The notes: generated by a model not told the origin, from the letters alone. A stretch of 64,000 nt of DNA from Parabacteroides sp. PFB2-10 (GCF_029893085.1 NZ_JARXWI010000002.1:248001-312000), one strand, 5' to 3'; positions 50,301-59,560 are shown, numbered from the stretch's first letter. Numbers and translations are program-made.

Positions 50301-53297
50301 AAAATTGCTCGTGAAGCGGGCGGTCTGCCGGGCGCTACTTTGGTAGAGAAAGTATTGCCACTTGCCGCAATCAACCTCAATGGGTATACTACCGTTACCT
50401 TCGATGAACCATTAGTTATAAACGAAGCATTTTATGTTGTGGTAGATGGGTTTAGGCAAAACAAGGCTGTTGGTGCCATTACCACTTCTGTGATCAGAGG
50501 AGGTGCTACTCCTAAGAATACGGCCTATGCGGAGTATTATCTTGATGTATTTGGGTTTTTTTATTTGCCTTTGGGTTGGATGCCATATAGTGATATCTTC
50601 ACAGATGTAGCTATCTCAATGAATATTGTACCTAAGTTTACCTATGTTCCCTTTGAGTTAGATGGTGATTTGTCTACGAAATGGAAGAATAAGGATTCGC
50701 GAACAGGTAGGGTTGAAGTTCACACTTCTATACCTTGGAAAGCAACTGCGAGCTCATGGATAACTATTCAAAATGAGGAAGGTACAGGCGATGGAGGCTT
50801 TACCTATACGGTGCAAGAGAATACCGGTAGTGCCAGACGTGGTTTAATCACTGTGTCATTGGCTGGTGGTCTTATTTCGAAATATGTCATTGTGGAACAG
50901 GCAGCGACCACTCCAACCAACTTGACAGCTAAAGTAATGGATGTGGATGGACATGTTGAATTAAACTGGGAAACGGGCTTGCCTCAGGTGGAGTATTTCG
51001 ACGATATAGAGAATTACGTACCGTTTACACTCGATCCACAAAGCGCTATTGGATGGAGCTTTATCGATGGTGATGAAGGCATTCCTTTTAAAATAACAGA
51101 GGATCCAGATTATGACTATCCGAATTCCGAAAAGCCGTGTGCCTTTATTGTCTATACTCCGTCAGAGACGACACCGGCTGCTAGTACGTCTGATAGCTTT
51201 GCGCCGCATAGTGGTAAGAATTACTTAGGATGCGCATCAAACTCGGCTGGTGTTGAAAATAATGACTGGCTGATTAGTCCGCTGTTAGAATTCGATACTG
51301 AATTTACCTTCTCGTTCTGGGCAAAATCTGTTTCTGGTTCATTCGGGTTAGAGCGGTTCAAAGTAGCCTATTCAACTACCGGCAAAGCACAGCAAGACTT
51401 TACGGTTATCTCTGAAGGTGCATATGTAGAACCTTCTACGACCTGGACAAATTATAGCTATACTATACCGGCTGATGCTAAATATGTAGCCATCAACTGT
51501 GTTTCATCAGATTGTTTCATGTTGGGTGTGGATGATATTTATATTGGTACAGGATCCGCTCCGGATATAGAATATAATATGATTAATGCTCCTGTTCAAA
51601 CAAAGGCGACTGCTGGTTCATTCGTTAAAAAGGCGCCTGCCACAAGCATTGCTCCTACCTATACACCGGAAGAACAACAGATGATTGATGATATCAAATC
51701 AGGAAAGATTGATATTAGCAAGCCTATGCTACTTAGGGATAAGGATACAAACAAAGTCATTAAAACGACTTTCAAAAATCTGTTCTCTGAAGAAACACAA
51801 AGTAATCTGGAGGTCGCTGTGATGTCTCTTCCTACAGCAGCCAGTATCAAGCCGGTGGAAAGAGAAGCAACGGGTGTAACAACTGAGATTCCAACAGCCG
51901 AGTTGGCCTTTACGGACGGTATACCAACAAGTAACTCGATTGGATCAGCTACTGGAGGTGACTTTGAAGTGGCAATAAAATTGACAGGCTTAGAAACGTA
52001 TAAATATAATGGTGCGAAAATCAAATCAGTTAATCTGCATCTTACGTCAGAACCAGAAGACGGTATTACCATAAATATTCGTCGTGGTGAAGAACTTATT
52101 CATTCGCAAAAGGTAGCCAACCCGACAGTAGGCGAAGTGATAAGTATTGAATTGGATAAAGATGTTGAAATCGATGCAACCCAAGATATGTATATTGGAT
52201 ATGCATTTACTCAGAAACTTCCTAGTGGTGATGCAGTCAACTATGTTCCGACAGTCGATGTAGGACCTGCCGTTCAAGGCAAGGGAGACCTAATTGCAGT
52301 GCCAGGAGAACCATTCGAAAGTATTGGGGCTATGGGATTAAATTACAACTGGTTGATCACTGTATCGGTAGAGGATATTCCGAACGAACCGACGCGCTAT
52401 GCGATCTATCGCAATGGACGGATGGTAGGTTCAACAGATAAATTGACTTATACCGACCAGGTTCTCTCGGAAGTAAATGCTTACAGGGTGACTGCAACCA
52501 ATCTGTATGATTTGGAATCATTGCCAAGCAAAGAAGCTATGGTAACGTATGCGGTTCATAACATCACACTGCCAACCCTCGATGGTATCTCTTATAACAC
52601 AGACAATCGCAAGGTGTTGCGTGGTAGAGACTATCCTTTCAAAGTGCTTGTTGCTGATGATTATGACGCTTCTGAAATGAACGTTACGGTTGATAAGGGA
52701 CATACTTTGGTTGACAATCAGAATCAGTCTTATGTTATCAAGCGAGTGATTAGTGATGTGACAGTATCTATCGACGGTGTTGTAGCCACTCATATGGTAA
52801 CATTCAGCCTGGATGATCCGGCTATTGCTGAATTAATCACGACCGATCCGACACCGGGTACTTATAAATTCAACCATGGAGAAAACTTTGTGTTGACTCT
52901 TCGGATGGATGACGACGTTAAACTCGATGAACCCTACCTGGTGATCAACGAAAAGGATATAAAAGAAGCTACGGCGATTGAAAAGAAGGATGGAGCAACT
53001 CTTTATACCTTTAATGTTCCTGTGACAGAAGATATGACTATCAGTCTGTACGGTGATCCGGTTTCTATTGGCCAGATAGAGAATGCAGATAATGTAGTAT
53101 GGACTACCGAAGGACATATCTTTATCGAGCATAAAGGAAATCGCAAGACAGAAAATGGTGATATCCGCGTTTATTCAATGGGTGGACAGACGCTTCAGAT
53201 TGCACCGCTCAAAGCAGGCGAAACCGTATGCCAGGTTCCGGCAGGCAACTATATCGTGGTTGTCGACGGCGAAAGCTTTAAAGTGATTGTGAAGTAA
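47316..53297 (+). CDS. Giant secreted lysyl-endopeptidase-like serine protease with multiple adhesion-type domains
   Basis: A 1993-residue protein. Signal peptide to about residue 25 (ATAQ). After a pro-region comes a trypsin-fold protease domain (about 215-470) of the lysyl-endopeptidase kind, with catalytic His271 (LTAFHC), Asp327 (SDGALLKL) and Ser414 (GSSGSP). Then follow PKD-like domains (near 497-575 and 790-950), choice-of-anchor/MAM-like domains (about 585-750 and 1226-1415), a BACON-like segment (about 1112-1199), Fn3-like parts, and a C-terminal domain of about 75 residues (IENADNVVWTTEGHIFIEHKG... FKVIVK) resembling a DUF6383/T9SS sorting tail. It is expected to be exported and displayed on the surface, possibly cleaving after lysine. 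Confidence 0.85.
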   Translation: MKKRLTLFTFLLFLLITGQFSATAQISEGGLPPSFEYPSLSLRQASVPYEAKIDFDVNELIREDLERETLGVPLRAAMLIPENINLLQSGEWTTLSNGQRILRYTISAPGAIATLLTYKEFYIPEGGKLFIYNADQTQVLGAYTSRTNPSGGVFSTQLLSGDEFTLEYVSPNKAEEDILIPLEYQPRIHISSIGYGYNYMETYDTRPQFRAGESGSCMVDINCEEGDNWQVQKTGVAKSLTPIGTGMYLCTGTLINNTAQDLTPYYLTAFHCFTSGNNVASADDLKMAQYYFDYEYDTCGSIAVRDDVKTLIGSEMLVSIPINGASDGALLKLDEQPNWPVYFNGWDRTNTPMTSGVGIHHPGGDVKKISTVTTAATNASWNGSDGSVGAENAHWNVLFAATKNGHSVTEGGSSGSPLFNQNGLVVGTLSGGSSSCSNPYGRNLYGKLYYHWDQAEEKMVGYLDPEGTGATTLKGTYVENGRPAANFFASRTTIYVLTSITYKDLSDKADTYEWSFVGGNITSSTEKGPHTITYNQPGKYTTTLTINKGTANQSVLTLEVNVIEKGDNPEAPVALFAIKEDIVLAEGFDERISSTNFLPEGWAIENDAASTSTNQWISANPGGSAPVFSTIDPNSRYSAMVNRDEENIVNTWLKTPTVMIPNNARMEFYAGYGSFALENGILTCYIIEDGNEPVSVWSNATEIGGSFAWNWYHQRVDLSAFAGKEVQIAWQYYGQGGNLAGLDGVQLTQAFPGEKITINVGDYIKLTDLSTGPPILYDWRFEGAVTETSTVEEPKVQYLTPGTYDITLFVKNYQGEHSYTLEDAVTVVAETPEANFEAIVERGYTLTTFGPFAPKEANVYFADKSNKYPTKWNWKFYGATPASSKKQNPGKVVYDKTGDFDFELGISNSKGSDKVEIENFAKIGYTTGDIWNLLPGEKGMTVYSYAENAYLSGTNKGDIGAMAERFDAPVELGKIESVDISISVGSISGGNDLTVKIAREAGGLPGATLVEKVLPLAAINLNGYTTVTFDEPLVINEAFYVVVDGFRQNKAVGAITTSVIRGGATPKNTAYAEYYLDVFGFFYLPLGWMPYSDIFTDVAISMNIVPKFTYVPFELDGDLSTKWKNKDSRTGRVEVHTSIPWKATASSWITIQNEEGTGDGGFTYTVQENTGSARRGLITVSLAGGLISKYVIVEQAATTPTNLTAKVMDVDGHVELNWETGLPQVEYFDDIENYVPFTLDPQSAIGWSFIDGDEGIPFKITEDPDYDYPNSEKPCAFIVYTPSETTPAASTSDSFAPHSGKNYLGCASNSAGVENNDWLISPLLEFDTEFTFSFWAKSVSGSFGLERFKVAYSTTGKAQQDFTVISEGAYVEPSTTWTNYSYTIPADAKYVAINCVSSDCFMLGVDDIYIGTGSAPDIEYNMINAPVQTKATAGSFVKKAPATSIAPTYTPEEQQMIDDIKSGKIDISKPMLLRDKDTNKVIKTTFKNLFSEETQSNLEVAVMSLPTAASIKPVEREATGVTTEIPTAELAFTDGIPTSNSIGSATGGDFEVAIKLTGLETYKYNGAKIKSVNLHLTSEPEDGITINIRRGEELIHSQKVANPTVGEVISIELDKDVEIDATQDMYIGYAFTQKLPSGDAVNYVPTVDVGPAVQGKGDLIAVPGEPFESIGAMGLNYNWLITVSVEDIPNEPTRYAIYRNGRMVGSTDKLTYTDQVLSEVNAYRVTATNLYDLESLPSKEAMVTYAVHNITLPTLDGISYNTDNRKVLRGRDYPFKVLVADDYDASEMNVTVDKGHTLVDNQNQSYVIKRVISDVTVSIDGVVATHMVTFSLDDPAIAELITTDPTPGTYKFNHGENFVLTLRMDDDVKLDEPYLVINEKDIKEATAIEKKDGATLYTFNVPVTEDMTISLYGDPVSIGQIENADNVVWTTEGHIFIEHKGNRKTENGDIRVYSMGGQTLQIAPLKAGETVCQVPAGNYIVVVDGESFKVIVK

Positions 53298-53344
53298 AAC
53301 GAACTTGATAAGGGTTTCCCCTTATCACATACTCTACTTATATT

Positions 53345-53380
53345 AACGAGACTGTCTCATCAGAGGCAGTCTCGTTTCGT
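53345..53380 (+). terminator. Terminator of the giant protease gene
   Basis: AACGAGACTG and CAGTCTCGTT form a 10-bp stem with a 12-base loop and a T-rich tail. Confidence 0.75.
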
Positions 53381-53404
53381 TTTCCTGAAGAAGAGAGGGA
53401 ATAA

Positions 53405-53445
53405 AAGAAAAAGGTCAAACAGTATTTGTTACTGTCTGACCTTTC
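53405..53445 (-). terminator. Terminator of tRNA-Pro
   Basis: GGTCAAACAGTA pairs with TACTGTCTGACC (one G-U pair) followed on the minus strand by a T-run, 5 bases after the tRNA. Confidence 0.75.
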
Positions 53446-53450
53446 TTTTG

Positions 53451-53525
53451 TCGGGGTACCAGGATTCGAACCTGGGACCCCCTGCTCCCAAAGCAGGTGC
53501 GCTAACCGGACTGCGCTACACCCCG
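53451..53525 (-). tRNA. tRNA-Pro (anticodon TGG)
   Basis: The cloverleaf on the minus strand has acceptor CGGGGTG with UACCCCG, U8-A9, a D-arm with GCGC stem, anticodon arm CCTGC-TTTGGGA-GCAGG (anticodon TGG), and T-arm CCAGG-TTCGAAT-CCTGG; discriminator A; CCA is not encoded. It reads CCN proline codons. It stands as a single tRNA with its own terminator. Confidence 0.97.
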
Positions 53526-53731
53526 AATATCTTTGTTTTTTTCTTTCGCAAAAAGGTCGCTTCCTCAATGCGGTTGCAAAGGTAGGGTTTTATTTTAAAA
53601 GTCAAAATAATTTCTTTGTTTTTTAATTCTTATCGGCAGAGAATCTTTTCTCACGCCGGTGAGAATTTTTTCTCATATTTAAAAAAGATTATGAGAATAA
53701 CGTTTACCTACCTTATTTCGCTTTTATTCCG

Positions 53732-53739
53732 TATTTTTG
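53732..53739 (+). promoter_or_regulatory. Promoter -7 box for msrA
   Basis: TATTTTTG, 30 bases upstream of the start codon. Confidence 0.5.
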
Positions 53740-53768
53740 TTTCCTATAAATACAGATAGAGAGAACTT

Positions 53769-54266
53769 ATGGCTTATCCGGATAGTACAGAGATTGCTTA
53801 TTTCGCATCGGGATGTTTTTGGGGAACACAGTATCATTTTGATAAATTTCCCGGCGTAGTGGAGACTTTTGTCGGCTATATGGGCGGCCGGAAAGAGAAT
53901 CCGACCTACGAAGAGGTGAAAACCGGCGATACCGGCCATGTAGAAACGATCATGGTGGTCTACGATCCCGAAAAAACAACCTACCGCCAATTGACGAAAC
54001 TCTTCTTCGAAACGCACGACTTCACCCAGATCGGTGGGCAGGGACCGGATATCGGCAGCCAATACCGTTCGGTTATCTTCCCGGGCGATGATTACCAGCA
54101 AACGATAGCCGAAGAGGTTATGGAGACATTAAACGCTATGGGACACCCTGTGGCAACGGCTATGGAACCGGCCTCCGTATTCTGGATCGCGGAAGAGTAT
54201 CACCAAAAGTATTACGACAAATCGAACGGAACGCCCTATTGCCACATCTACCGGAAGATTTTCTGA
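53769..54266 (+). CDS. msrA: Peptide-methionine (S)-S-oxide reductase
   Basis: A 165-residue cytoplasmic repair enzyme. The catalytic motif GCFWG (Cys17) near the N terminus, GYMGGRKENPTYEEV and the C-terminal HQKYYDK are conserved. It reduces S-methionine sulfoxide with thioredoxin. No fused MsrB domain. Transcribed alone; it ends 3 bases from the end of the opposing GT2 gene. Confidence 0.95.
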   Translation: MAYPDSTEIAYFASGCFWGTQYHFDKFPGVVETFVGYMGGRKENPTYEEVKTGDTGHVETIMVVYDPEKTTYRQLTKLFFETHDFTQIGGQGPDIGSQYRSVIFPGDDYQQTIAEEVMETLNAMGHPVATAMEPASVFWIAEEYHQKYYDKSNGTPYCHIYRKIF

Positions 54267-54269
54267 TAA

Positions 54270-55208
54270 TTACTCGTTGAAATTTCTTTTCTCATCGACG
54301 ATATACTCGGGACGCGCCTTGATCTCATCGAAGAGAATCCCGATATAAGTGCCTAAGACCCCTACCGTAATAAGCTGGACACCGCCAAAGAAGATGATAG
54401 TAAACATAATGGAGGTCCAGCCCGACTCAGCATTGCTGAAGCCGTAAATCTTCCCCAGTGTAAACCAAACGGCCAGGATAATGCCTACAACCACCGCCAC
54501 AAAGCCCAGTCCGAGTGCGAGCTTCAACGGACGTTTCGAGAAATAGAGCAGCGCGTTGGAGGCAAAACTAAACATCTTGCTCAGCGGATACTTTGTCTCT
54601 CCGGCAATCCGTGCTTCGCGTTCGTAGTAGAACGGTACCTGTTTGAAGCCAACCCAACTGATCAGCCCGCGGATATACTTCCCTTTTTCCTTCAGGCGGT
54701 CGAACTCATCCATCACCTTTCGGTCGATCAGGCGGAAGTCACCCGTGTCTAAGGGGAAATCCACTTCACTCATGGAGTTCATGGTTCGGTAAAACATTTT
54801 TGCCGTCAATAGCTTGAATCGGCTTTCTCCGGCTCTGGATTTACGGACGCAGTAAACCACATTCGCCTCTTCTTGTTCCTGTAGGGCTAAGATGTCCGGA
54901 ATCAATTCAGGTGGATCTTGCATGTCAGCGTCTAAGATAATAGCCAGATCGGCATCGCAATGGTGAATACCGGCCGTCACAGCCGGCTGATGCCCGAAGT
55001 TACGGGAGAAATGAATCACCTTGACCTCAGCGTCTTTTTTCGCTATTTCTTCGAGCAACTCACGGGTCTTGTCCCGGCTACCGTCGTTTATGAATATAAT
55101 TTCTGTCGGATTTTGTATGGTATCAAGTACCGCTTTGGTGCGGCGGTAGGCTTCCGCTATTACCATTTCCTCATTGTAGCACGGTATGATAAGCGCCAGT
55201 TTCTTCAT
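54270..55208 (-). CDS. Family 2 glycosyltransferase (DPM1/GtrB-like)
   Basis: A 312-residue membrane-bound glycosyltransferase. The GT-A domain starts ALIIPCYNEEMVI, with FINDGSRDKT, the metal-binding DADMQDPPE and the catalytic region VDFPLDTGDFRLIDRKV; two C-terminal membrane helices (about 232-255 and 268-290) follow. Such enzymes transfer a sugar to undecaprenyl phosphate on the cytoplasmic side. It follows gtrA by only 4 bases, so the pair probably makes and flips the lipid-linked sugar used to modify a surface polysaccharide. Confidence 0.92.
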   Translation of the reverse strand: MKKLALIIPCYNEEMVIAEAYRRTKAVLDTIQNPTEIIFINDGSRDKTRELLEEIAKKDAEVKVIHFSRNFGHQPAVTAGIHHCDADLAIILDADMQDPPELIPDILALQEQEEANVVYCVRKSRAGESRFKLLTAKMFYRTMNSMSEVDFPLDTGDFRLIDRKVMDEFDRLKEKGKYIRGLISWVGFKQVPFYYEREARIAGETKYPLSKMFSFASNALLYFSKRPLKLALGLGFVAVVVGIILAVWFTLGKIYGFSNAESGWTSIMFTIIFFGGVQLITVGVLGTYIGILFDEIKARPEYIVDEKRNFNE

Positions 55209-55212
55209 GATT

Positions 55213-55590
55213 CTATGATTTAAAGGTAATGTATTTATTCATTATGAAATTGATGACCGTATAAAACACCATAGCGATCAATTGATTGTAGTAGGGATCG
55301 ATCGTAAGTGTACGGTTCAGGTATAACAACAAACCTAATTGAAGCAGGTAGCAGACGCCAAAAACAGCACCAAAACGCAAGGCACTCACCAGCCAACCCT
55401 GTGTGCTCCGGAAGGTCCATTGCTTATTGAGAATAAAACTATTCAATACTCCTGCCACATATCCGGTAATATTGGACACCACATCCGATATTCCGAACAC
55501 TTTCATCATAACCCAAATAACAACAGCCGTAATTAAGGTATTGCTCACGCCGACAACACCATATTTCAATGCCTGCTTAATTGTCTCCAT
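55213..55590 (-). CDS. GtrA-family membrane protein (lipid-linked sugar flippase)
   Basis: A 125-residue protein with four membrane helices and the GtrA signature YGVVGVSNTLITAVVIW ... FILNKQWTFRS. GtrA proteins are thought to flip sugar-linked undecaprenyl phosphate. It overlaps the 5'-neighbouring hypothetical gene by 14 bases and precedes the GT2 gene by 4 bases. Confidence 0.92.
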   Translation of the reverse strand: METIKQALKYGVVGVSNTLITAVVIWVMMKVFGISDVVSNITGYVAGVLNSFILNKQWTFRSTQGWLVSALRFGAVFGVCYLLQLGLLLYLNRTLTIDPYYNQLIAMVFYTVINFIMNKYITFKS

Positions 55591-56320
55591 CCTGCATGAT
55601 CATATCTGTGATTTCTTCTTTTGTCAGTTCTTTCACGTTGGTAATAGTAAATCCTTTCGACAGAAAGTCGCCATACTGGTTACATTCTGTAATGAGACTA
55701 TCCAATACCCGCTTAATATCGGCGCGTATCGGTACTAAAAAGAGTAGCTCTACGTACTGGTCTTCAATCGTCAGCCGTTCGATATCGCAATCCTGCTTAG
55801 GCAACAGGTAAGCAAATTCCCGCTCGATCACCTGCCGTTGGTATTCCTCAAACGTCTTCTTTTCTTTGGAAAGGATAAGTACATAGAAACGAAGTTTTTC
55901 CTCTTTTCCGCCCAATCCGGTCGATATATAGATTTGTTTTTCGTCCGAGAGTTCTGACTCTAACGAGATGCGCGACTCCATCAAGGCCATATAGGCCCAA
56001 TCGGCAATAGCCGTGTCGGGATGTTGCACATATTCTTCCAACAGACGATAAGCTCTCACAGATTTCGCGGAAGCTAAAGTGGTCAAAAGATGTTTTTTCT
56101 CTTCTTCCGGGATGTCTTCGCGCATCAATAACTGATAAACCCCTTCACTTTCTTCATCGTTTAAAGGATCCGGTGATTCATTCTTGCGCATATTCTCCGC
56201 GTATTTGAAGTATTCCATCTGTCTGTCGACAGGCACACGTTGCTCTAAAACATGGAAATGCCCTTCCATTTTGCTGAAGGAGTCGCGAAATTCTTTAAAA
56301 ACATCTTCATCTTTCTTCAT
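55577..56320 (-). CDS. Hypothetical helical-repeat protein, 247 residues
   Basis: The start ATG at 56320 (MKKDEDVFKEF) is preferred over 56329; the promoter TACCTTTG is at 56368-56375. The protein is charged and helical, with a HEAT-like repeat pattern in the middle (LLMREDIPEEEKKHLLTTLASAKSVRAYRLLEEYVQ in 20-residue steps) followed by a beta-alpha C-terminal half. No recognised family. It is the first gene of the operon with gtrA and GT2, overlapping gtrA by 14 bases. Function unknown. Confidence 0.75.
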   Translation of the reverse strand: MKKDEDVFKEFRDSFSKMEGHFHVLEQRVPVDRQMEYFKYAENMRKNESPDPLNDEESEGVYQLLMREDIPEEEKKHLLTTLASAKSVRAYRLLEEYVQHPDTAIADWAYMALMESRISLESELSDEKQIYISTGLGGKEEKLRFYVLILSKEKKTFEEYQRQVIEREFAYLLPKQDCDIERLTIEDQYVELLFLVPIRADIKRVLDSLITECNQYGDFLSKGFTITNVKELTKEEITDMIMQDGDN

Positions 56321-56367
56321 AGATCTCACTTTTTAATTATCACTTCGCCACAAACCTGAAATTATAA

Positions 56368-56375
56368 CAAAGGTA
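56368..56375 (-). promoter_or_regulatory. Promoter -7 box for the HEAT-like/gtrA/GT2 operon
   Basis: TACCTTTG on the minus strand, 48 bases upstream of the first start codon. Confidence 0.5.
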
Positions 56376-56393
56376 CTCCTTTTTCCCAAATAA

Positions 56394-56421
56394 AAAAGAC
56401 TACCTCGAAAGATAGTCTTTT
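56394..56421 (-). terminator. Terminator of the histidine kinase gene
   Basis: AAAAGACTA and TAGTCTTTT pair around a 10-base loop, with T-rich flank on the minus strand. Confidence 0.7.
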
Positions 56422-56447
56422 GTTTATTGAATTGTTGAAGCAAGGAA

Positions 56448-59243
56448 TTACTCCACAGAAACGGCTTCGTAGACAGGGATCGTAAACCAGAAACAGGAGC
56501 CTTTGCCCGGTTTCGATTCTACGCCGATCTGTCCGTTCATCCCTTCCACCAGGCTTCGGCAGATAGACAACCCCAGGCCTGAGCCTTGCGCAAAGTCATT
56601 CAGTTTCACAAAGCGGTCGAATATCTTTTCAATATTCTCCGGCGAAATACCCATGCCGGTATCTTCGACATAGAATTTGATATATCCGCCCTCAACAAGG
56701 TGATAGCCTAATCTGACATGTCCCTGTTCGGTAAACTTCAGCGAGTTGGTGATGAAGTTCATAAGCACCTGCTTCACCCGGCTTGAGTCGGCATAGATCA
56801 TGCTGTCCGGCTCAGAGTCATCATACTGCAATTCGACGCCCACCGGCAGTTCCCGCGTCTGAAAGGATTGCATCACCTCTTCGCACAATGCACGCACGCC
56901 ATATTCTTTTTTGGCAAAATTGAAAGTGCCCGACTCAATCTTCGACAGGTCAAGGATATCGGTTACCAGCTTCAGCAACAGCTCGTTGTTCTTCTGGATA
57001 ATGGTTATAAACTCTTTGCGTTCCTTCTCATCCTCCGTTTCAGCCAATAGGTCGGAGAAACCGATGATCGAGTTCAGCGGCGTACGGATCTCATGGCTCA
57101 TATTCGCCAGGAAGGCCGATTTCAATTTGTCTAACGCCTCCGCTTTGTTCTTGGCCAGAATCATCTCTTTCAACTCTGTAATATCATAGCTAACACCGAT
57201 CAGTTCGCGTGTCTCATCCTGCAAATTATTCTTCACGATAAAGGTGCAACGCAGCCACTTCATCTTCTCTTCATCGCTGAGTACACGAATCTCTTTTTCA
57301 TAGCTATTTGCTTCGCCCGCAACCGCCTTTTCATAGAAGGCCTGGATATCCCTGAAGTCATCCGGATGCAAATGCTGATATACATCCATCAGATTGTCAT
57401 TCAACGCAGACTGGGCCGACATGCCCAGGTTGAGGAACCACTGACTGATGCCAAATCCTGTCCGGCTGTTTAGGTCCCATTTAAAGTAACCCACCTTCGC
57501 CAAATTGGCAACCAAGGAGAAATATTCTTCAAACTCCTGGATCTTCAGATAGGCATTGGTGGTTTCTGTATTATTTATGATAAGACAGAGGTAATATTGT
57601 ATTTGCCCCTGATCGTCCATAACAGGTGCCATCTTTACCGTTAGGTCTTGCATCGGCATTTCTGTAAAATCAGCATCATAGACACTTCGCAGTTGATTCA
57701 AGTCGTATTTAATCTTGAAATCGACAATCTCTCCCCGCTTCACTTTCTTCTGTTCTTCCAGCGGAATCATCGGATGCATGAAGATATTAAACCCTTCCGT
57801 TGGCCCTGCTTTATCCAATCCAAGTATCTCAAGCGCTTTTTCGTTGTTCTGGATCAAGTAGCCGTCTTTGTCAAACAACTCAAACCCGATAGGCAGGCTA
57901 TCGTAGACCGAACGTAATAGTTTTTCATTATCCTCTAAAGCCTTATGTACCTTCTCTATATCGGTTACATCCAATACAAGGGAGATCACTTCGTTTTCCT
58001 TCAGAGAAAATTTGATAACCCGGCAATGCTTATCGATATCAGGCATCGGATAATCCAATTCGATATGCTTATCGGTATTGACCACCTCTACCAAATGCGG
58101 AAGATCGCCAAAAGCTCTTGACTGGGAGCCTTTCAGTCCGACTATTTCTTCCGCCTTGCGTCCGGTGATGCGCTCTATCTCTTTATTGGCATTAGTATAG
58201 ATAAAATCAACCGGCGTGCCCTCTTCGTCATACACAAGCTCGACCGGCAGGAAGCCTATCGGCATGTGCTGGTAGAGGTTCTGCAGATACTCCTTATCTT
58301 CCTGGATCCGTGCCTTCGACTTGGCCAATTCAAAACTGATATTGATAATATGCATCAATGAGGAGAACCAACGGTAGTCTTCTTCCGCCCAGTTGCGTTG
58401 CTTGTCTACGATATCGATACCGGCATAGCCCCAGATCGTATTGTCCTGGTTCACAAAAGGAACGACCATCAGCGATTTGATATTCTGCGCGGCCAGAAAC
58501 TCTTTATCGACTATATCCCATTCGGGCAGGTCATCCAGAGTGTTCAGGATGATCGGGTTCTGGGTCAGGATTTGTTGATTCCACCAAGTATCGGGCTCAA
58601 AGAACACATTCTGTAGGTTATGGATCTCCTCCAGTCCCGGACGGCTTACAGCTTCGTAGGTATTGCTTTGGTTCATATCTTTCCAGTTGAACTCAAAGAT
58701 ATACGCCCTTTCCGCACTATAATAATTAACCAAAGACTGCAGGATATTATTTACCATATCATCCAGGTTTTCGCTCTGCAGGAAAGTAAACAACGACTTG
58801 GATATACCATTCAACTGATAGATCAGGTTGCTGACGGTTTCGTTAGCAATACCTACCTGTTCATCATCCTGCCGTTTTTCCTGATGCAACAAACCGGCTA
58901 CGACATCTCTGTCGACATCTTTCTTAAAGCGGCTATTTACCCAAACGATATGATCGTTCACATAGAGAGGAAAAGCCAGGTGAACTATTTGCAACTCGGA
59001 ATCAGTCGTAATCTTCTCAACAACACGCGCCCTGTAGTCTTCACGTATCATTTTATAAAACTCCTGTAAATCTATTTCATTCGATGGCAAGCCCAACAGA
59101 TCGACAATAGAATCCGAACAGATAAATTGTTTTTCATTTAGTTTTATTTCCCACCAGCCAAGATCAAGCATATCGCTTATCGCCTGTATTCTTTGTGACT
59201 CAGGGTTGTTTTTCGTGTTTTCGTTCACACCGGATAAACTCAT
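56448..59243 (-). CDS. Cytoplasmic PAS/GAF sensor histidine kinase
   Basis: A 931-residue kinase with no membrane segments. Order: an N-terminal PAS-like region, a GAF domain (about residues 155-310; ERAYIFEFNW and MVVPFVNQDN), at least three PAS domains (about 320-450, 450-570, 590-700), then HisKA with the phosphorylated His (FLANMSHEIRTPLN) and HATPase (NFITNSLKFTEQG, DTGMGISPE, GSGLGLSICRSL). There is no receiver domain and no adjacent regulator. The frame extends to 59279, but the TAACTTTG box at 59284-59291 places transcription start at about 59278, so ATG 59243 is chosen. Confidence 0.88.
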   Translation of the reverse strand: MSLSGVNENTKNNPESQRIQAISDMLDLGWWEIKLNEKQFICSDSIVDLLGLPSNEIDLQEFYKMIREDYRARVVEKITTDSELQIVHLAFPLYVNDHIVWVNSRFKKDVDRDVVAGLLHQEKRQDDEQVGIANETVSNLIYQLNGISKSLFTFLQSENLDDMVNNILQSLVNYYSAERAYIFEFNWKDMNQSNTYEAVSRPGLEEIHNLQNVFFEPDTWWNQQILTQNPIILNTLDDLPEWDIVDKEFLAAQNIKSLMVVPFVNQDNTIWGYAGIDIVDKQRNWAEEDYRWFSSLMHIINISFELAKSKARIQEDKEYLQNLYQHMPIGFLPVELVYDEEGTPVDFIYTNANKEIERITGRKAEEIVGLKGSQSRAFGDLPHLVEVVNTDKHIELDYPMPDIDKHCRVIKFSLKENEVISLVLDVTDIEKVHKALEDNEKLLRSVYDSLPIGFELFDKDGYLIQNNEKALEILGLDKAGPTEGFNIFMHPMIPLEEQKKVKRGEIVDFKIKYDLNQLRSVYDADFTEMPMQDLTVKMAPVMDDQGQIQYYLCLIINNTETTNAYLKIQEFEEYFSLVANLAKVGYFKWDLNSRTGFGISQWFLNLGMSAQSALNDNLMDVYQHLHPDDFRDIQAFYEKAVAGEANSYEKEIRVLSDEEKMKWLRCTFIVKNNLQDETRELIGVSYDITELKEMILAKNKAEALDKLKSAFLANMSHEIRTPLNSIIGFSDLLAETEDEKERKEFITIIQKNNELLLKLVTDILDLSKIESGTFNFAKKEYGVRALCEEVMQSFQTRELPVGVELQYDDSEPDSMIYADSSRVKQVLMNFITNSLKFTEQGHVRLGYHLVEGGYIKFYVEDTGMGISPENIEKIFDRFVKLNDFAQGSGLGLSICRSLVEGMNGQIGVESKPGKGSCFWFTIPVYEAVSVE

Positions 59244-59283
59244 ACTGTAATAAATTAGTTCACACACTTTGTTTTTCAAGGCA

Positions 59284-59291
59284 CAAAGTTA
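59284..59291 (-). promoter_or_regulatory. Promoter -7 box for the histidine kinase
   Basis: TAACTTTG on the minus strand decides the kinase start at 59243. Confidence 0.5.
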
Positions 59292-59385
59292 ACATTTCAG
59301 CGTTCTTTCTCAACAATTTATCTAAAAAAAAGGTATAAAAATCCTGTTATGTTCATTCATAAATAAAAAATACCCATTTGTTTGC

Positions 59386-59560
59386 AAATGTTAAAATTGA
59401 CATTTTCATCAAAACCCACAAATATCATTTTGTAATTTCAGCGGGATTTTGCGCGCAAAAAAGCGGGACTTTGAAGACAAACTCCCGGGAGAAACACTTT
59501 TTAACGTATGGATTTGTAAGTAAAACGGCTGTTTTGCTTACAATCGCGATTTTAACATTT
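59386..59560 (+). repeat. Dispersed 174-bp repeat, copy E
   Basis: Same element and orientation as copy A, 175 bp between AAATGTTAAAATT and ATTTTAACATTT. All core palindromes and the terminal hairpin are kept. It lies in the 374-base gap between tdh and the kinase, both leftward. The rest of the gap holds the kinase promoter and the tdh terminator. Confidence 0.85.
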
